From the NCBI GenBank assembly GCA_900759005.1, contig CAAEUQ010000090.1, forward strand, positions 1-6,490: a DNA stretch of 6,490 nt, written 5' to 3'. Positions 5,948 through 6,490 of the stretch are shown here, one piece after another. Within the stretch, counting starts at the first letter, position 1, and every line of letters begins with the position of its first letter. The notes under the pieces were generated by a model that saw only the letters and a program-made list of their open reading frames with translations, had not been told where the DNA came from and did no database searches. The DNA comes from Clostridia bacterium. Lineage in GTDB: Bacteria > Bacillota > Clostridia > Christensenellales > Aristaeellaceae. Position numbers and translations under genes: made by a program.

Positions 5948-5976
5948 ATGATAGCAGTTCTCTCCGCCGCCGTCAA
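5948..5976 (-). promoter_or_regulatory. Promoter of the membrane-protein/Usp gene pair
   Basis: The minus strand has -35 TTGACG (5971-5976), a 17-base spacer and -10 TATCAT (5948-5953) with an extended TG one base upstream. Each hexamer differs from consensus at one base. The predicted start near 5941 gives a leader of about 24 bases containing the GGGAGG ribosome site. The -35 lies 16 bases after the stop of the preceding gene, within the loop of a 6-bp GC inverted repeat (5965-5984). Confidence 0.82.
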
Positions 5977-5992
5977 GCGCGGCGCGGATTGT

Positions 5993-6490
5993 TCATTTTC
6001 CGGCTACAAATTCGAGCTCGCCGAAGCATTCCGGGCGATGAAAATCGGGCTGATCGCTCGCGACCGGATTCCACGTGCCGAAATGCGGGTGAATCGTCTC
6101 GTCGCAGGTATAGAAATTGCCGCGCATCCGCGCGTTCGGCAGCTTTCCAAACAGCTTTTTAAGCAATGTAAACGGAACGCGATACCGCACCGCCCACCAT
6201 TCGCCCGCGTGCCGCGACGCCTGAATCTCCATATTCTCCGGAAGCGCAGGCAACAGAGCGCGCCCATGCCGTCCTTTGCCGATTCCGATCAGCGCAATTC
6301 CCGCGGCGTTTACCTCAAAATTCACATATCGATCATCGCCGCTTACCGGCTGTAAAAAGAATTCAAGACAGCTGTCGCGGCAGACGGGATCGTTGAAGCG
6401 CTTTGCTTCCACATGAATCGTCTTTTCCTTCGCGCACATCAGCACGTTCAGCGCGTCCGCGCCGCGGGTGACGTATGCCCGCGCTTCACA
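5993..6490 (-). CDS. CBM9-like carbohydrate-binding protein (5' end outside window)
   Basis: The 165 visible residues follow the pattern of the CBM9-like (formerly DUF1083) family, small beta-sandwich proteins related to carbohydrate-binding module 9. Diagnostic stretches are the early strand LNVLMCAKEKTI, then DPVCRDSCLEFFLQP, YVNFEVNAAG, the late GNFYTCDE, HFGTWNPV and DFHRPECFGELEF close to the stop. The frame stays open to the window edge and those upstream residues (ending ADALNVL) fit the family, so the real start lies outside; the in-frame GTG at 6445 is not it. About 40-50 residues are probably missing. In the visible part there is no second module, so it looks like a free-standing protein rather than an appendage of a xylanase. 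A signal peptide cannot be judged. Its role in sugar handling is plausible but unproven. The promoter of the next unit begins right after its stop. Confidence 0.85.
   Translation of the reverse strand, partial: CEARAYVTRGADALNVLMCAKEKTIHVEAKRFNDPVCRDSCLEFFLQPVSGDDRYVNFEVNAAGIALIGIGKGRHGRALLPALPENMEIQASRHAGEWWAVRYRVPFTLLKKLFGKLPNARMRGNFYTCDETIHPHFGTWNPVASDQPDFHRPECFGELEFVAGK

Noticed and set aside
6443..6445. GTG at 6445 as start of the CBM9-like gene
   Set aside because: The frame continues to the window edge with residues that fit the family, and no Shine-Dalgarno sequence precedes the GTG.

Overview
The window reads as a chromosomal stretch from a fairly GC-rich Firmicute-like bacterium, probably a Clostridia-type gut or rumen organism. 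The reasons are strong purine-rich Shine-Dalgarno sequences before every gene, consensus sigma-A style promoters, GCG/CGC-heavy codon use, and all genes lying on one strand. The exact lineage cannot be read from the sequence. Everything supportable is on the minus strand, so transcription runs from high to low coordinates. Long plus-strand open frames are antisense shadows of these genes.

Right part (6490 to 5025). The window opens inside a gene for a small CBM9-like carbohydrate-binding protein whose 5' end lies outside. A good promoter (5948-5976) follows, then a two-gene unit: a two-helix membrane protein of unknown function (5456-5917) and a small protein resembling the universal-stress-protein domain of KdpD (5068-5439). 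This unit ends in a rho-independent terminator (5025-5061). The terminator nearly touches the ribosome binding site of a SanA/YdcF-type (DUF218) membrane-anchored protein (4423-5010).

Left part (4422 to 1). This is a ribose/galactose-class (RbsABC/MglABC-like) sugar ABC importer in the order binding protein (3340-4290), double ATPase (1731-3212), permease (1700 to beyond the left edge). It is driven by a near-consensus promoter with an extended -10 (4336-4364). The -35 sits in a hairpin that also looks like the end of the preceding transcript, and an inverted repeat lies where transcription should begin. A 13-bp hairpin separates the binding-protein gene from the ATPase gene and probably sets their relative expression. 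The sugar cannot be named from the sequence.

The most unusual item is the permease. An RbsC-type core, which is normally the whole protein, is preceded by an extra transmembrane helix, about 240 alanine-rich and almost proline-free residues predicted to lie outside the membrane, and a second extra helix. The partner binding protein has a signal peptide without a good lipobox. One possible reading is that the permease ectodomain captures or senses a soluble binding protein; this is a hypothesis only. The ATPase also has an Asn in place of the catalytic Glu in its second Walker B motif, which makes one of its two ATP sites clearly degenerate.
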